In this document: positions 6,005 through 7,400 of the stretch, in pieces
Layout of the letters: the number at the start of each line of letters is the position of its first letter
Position numbering within the stretch: position 1 is the stretch's first letter
From: Comamonadaceae bacterium
Lineage (GTDB): Bacteria > Pseudomonadota > Gammaproteobacteria > Burkholderiales > Burkholderiaceae_C
Direction of reading: 5' to 3'
DNA: 7,400 nucleotides
NCBI GenBank assembly: GCA_947372005.1
Contig: CANBRV010000106.1
Coordinates: forward strand, 1-7,400
Translations under genes and position numbers: made by a program
Notes under the pieces: generated by a model
The model's database searches: none
The model's input: the letters and a program-made list of their open reading frames with translations, nothing else
Told to the model about the DNA's origin: nothing

Positions 6005-6978
6005 AGCTGGTTGCTGATATTGGCGGCACACACGCCAGATTTGCCGTGCTAGATGCCACTGGCTTGCCGACGCAAATCCAAAATTTAAAGACAGCCGATT
6101 ATGTTGATCTGGCGATGGCAATGACTGCGTATGTAGATGGCGCTGAGCCAATGAGCGCTGTAGCCGCTGTGATCTCCATTGCAGCGCCGCTCGCAGGTGA
6201 TCGCGTTCAAATGACTAATGCAGCATGGGATTTTTCTATCCTCAAAACTGAGCGCGATTTAGGCTTGCACAGCCTGCGTTTGATTAACGATTTTGAAGCC
6301 TTGGCGCTGGCTGTGCCAACCTTGCAAAGCGATGAGCTGATGGCGATTGGTCATGCCTTGCCGCAGGATGCCCTGCAAACAAAGGCCATTATTGGGCCAG
6401 GTACAGGACTGGGGATGGCAGGTGTCATGCCTGTCGTGCAAGGTCATCAAACAGATTGGCACGCTATACCGTGTGAAGGCGGTCATGCCAGCATGGCGCC
6501 TACGACAGCGCGTGAAGCCACGTTGTTGCAGGCTGTATGGCATCTAGAGGCTGAAGCTAAGGGTGCGCGGCACATATGCTGGGAAGATTTTTTATCAGGT
6601 ACAGGTTTGCCGCTCTTGCACCGCGCGGTGTGCTTGGTGGATGGATTCACCTACCAACCCATGACACCCGCGCAAATGGGCGAGGCAGCTTTGGTGCATG
6701 CAGATGCAGCCAGTCTTGCAACGCTGCGAACGTTTTGCGACATGCTAGGCGGTGCAGCGGGCGATCTTGCGCTGATGACGGGTGCACGCGGCGGTGTGTA
6801 CATCAAGGGCGGGGTACTGGATCGCGTACTGGAGCTGTCGCCTGATTTTCTGCAAACATCCAAGTTTCGCGAGCGCTTTCTTGCCAAGGGTGCGTACCGT
6901 GCTTATATGCAGTCGATTCCAACTTGGTTTATTACAGCGCCGCAGATTGCCCTCAGAGGCTGCGCAACTTTGTTATGA
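6001..6978 (+). CDS. glk: Glucokinase (Glk family, ATP-dependent)
   Basis: Cytoplasmic ATP:glucose 6-phosphotransferase feeding glucose into the Entner-Doudoroff or glycolytic route. The protein has 325 residues (E. coli Glk has 321). It starts with the phosphate-binding DIGGTHARFA at 6-15. LINDFEALALA at 94-104 carries the catalytic aspartate D97. GPGTGLGMA is at 132-140, and the sugar-binding EGGHASMAP at 159-167 includes E159 and H162. LSGTGLPLL is at 198-206 and GGVYIKGGV at 264-272. The C-terminus, with TAPQIALRGCA at 312-322, matches the proteobacterial Glk family rather than typical ROK kinases, as there is no ROK zinc-binding cysteine cluster. The start ATG lies in the exbD2 stop overlap, with only a weak purine-rich stretch upstream, so translation is probably coupled. 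A sugar kinase inside a TonB-ExbBD operon is uncommon. Confidence 0.95.
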   Translation: MKLVADIGGTHARFAVLDATGLPTQIQNLKTADYVDLAMAMTAYVDGAEPMSAVAAVISIAAPLAGDRVQMTNAAWDFSILKTERDLGLHSLRLINDFEALALAVPTLQSDELMAIGHALPQDALQTKAIIGPGTGLGMAGVMPVVQGHQTDWHAIPCEGGHASMAPTTAREATLLQAVWHLEAEAKGARHICWEDFLSGTGLPLLHRAVCLVDGFTYQPMTPAQMGEAALVHADAASLATLRTFCDMLGGAAGDLALMTGARGGVYIKGGVLDRVLELSPDFLQTSKFRERFLAKGAYRAYMQSIPTWFITAPQIALRGCATLL

Positions 6979-7400
6979 CACGCGCATTGCTTTCTCCTCT
7001 TGATCAAACGCTAGCCAGCATGGATGTGGCGCTGCGAACCTTGTTTGCTAAGCCACGTGCAGCAAGGCCTTTGCCTGGGTCTGCTCATTCAGCAACGGCT
7101 TTAACGGACAAAGAAAAGCGCCATGCAGCAGGCCTGATGCGTGTGAATCATGTGGGCGAAGTGTGTGCTCAGGCGCTGTATTCGGCGCAGGCATTGACGG
7201 CGACCACCGAAGCGCAGCGTGTGCAGTTTGAGCACGCTGCACGTGAAGAAACCGACCATTTGGCTTGGACGGCAGAGCGACTTGCGCAGTTGGATAGTCG
7301 TCCTTCGCTGCTCAATCCACTGTGGTACGCAGGCGCATTTGGACTAGGGTTAGTCGCAGGGCGATGCGGAGACCGAGTCAGCCTTGGTTTTGTGGTGGAG
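6975..7400 (+). CDS. coq7: Coq7, 3-demethoxyubiquinol 3-hydroxylase (5' part, runs off the right edge)
   Basis: Di-iron monooxygenase that performs the last ring hydroxylation in aerobic ubiquinone biosynthesis; a membrane-associated ferritin-like protein. The first 142 codons are present and the frame is open to base 7400. Translation gives MTRALLSPLD at the start. The family signature RVNHVGEVCAQALY is at 56-69 with iron-ligand glutamate E62. EETDHLAWTAERL at 91-103 contains the E92-x-x-H95 ligand pair. A hydrophobic stretch WYAGAFGLGLVAG at 117-129 and GDRVSLGFVVE at 132-142 follow. The remaining iron ligands lie beyond the window. The start at 6975 overlaps the glk stop by 4 nt (ATGA); GAGG at 6956-6959 is too far away to be a good Shine-Dalgarno, so coupling is likely. 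An ATG at residue 16 is possible but less favoured. Confidence 0.95.
   Translation, partial: MTRALLSPLDQTLASMDVALRTLFAKPRAARPLPGSAHSATALTDKEKRHAAGLMRVNHVGEVCAQALYSAQALTATTEAQRVQFEHAAREETDHLAWTAERLAQLDSRPSLLNPLWYAGAFGLGLVAGRCGDRVSLGFVVE

Noticed and set aside
1..7400. A hidden defence, mobile or otherwise undescribed system
   Set aside because: Every open frame of good quality belongs to a well-known housekeeping or transport family. There are no repeat arrays, transposase, integrase, toxin-antitoxin pairs or composition breaks.

Overview
The window looks like ordinary chromosomal DNA of a betaproteobacterium, most likely order Burkholderiales and close to Comamonadaceae. This rests on recalled family resemblance: the LipA, YajC and SecF sequences read like homologues from that group, and the base composition is moderate. 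Genus cannot be set from the window. Ten protein genes fill almost all of it. No stretch over 300 bases lacks a gene, and I see no rRNA, tRNA, CRISPR array, insertion sequence or phage gene.

Left half (1-3758), all on the minus strand. Read in the direction of transcription, this is lipA (lipoyl synthase), then an intrinsic terminator, then yajC-secD-secF, with secF running off the left edge. YajC, SecD and SecF form the accessory complex of the SecYEG translocon. SecDF uses the proton motive force to help pull exported proteins across the inner membrane. The lipA-yajC gap is only 78 bp and holds a clear hairpin-plus-T-run terminator, so lipA and the sec genes are probably separate transcription units. 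No convincing promoter for yajC is visible after the terminator.

Centre (3759-3781). lipA and tonB diverge from a gap of 23 bp. It contains two overlapping, oppositely oriented -10-like hexamers, each placed so that transcription would start at or next to the start codon. Neither gene has a visible Shine-Dalgarno sequence.

Right half (3782-7400), all on the plus strand, is a compact operon: tonB, exbB, two tandem exbD paralogues, glk (glucokinase) and the first part of coq7 (demethoxyubiquinone hydroxylase). The exbB Shine-Dalgarno overlaps the tonB stop codon. The last three junctions (exbD1/exbD2, exbD2/glk, glk/coq7) are all 4-nt ATGA overlaps, which implies translational coupling. TonB-ExbB-ExbD carries proton-motive energy to outer-membrane TonB-dependent transporters. 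Its joining to a sugar kinase and a respiratory-quinone enzyme is the most notable feature of the layout.

I found no evidence for a previously undescribed system. The points worth a second look concern gene order, operon coupling and promoter architecture.
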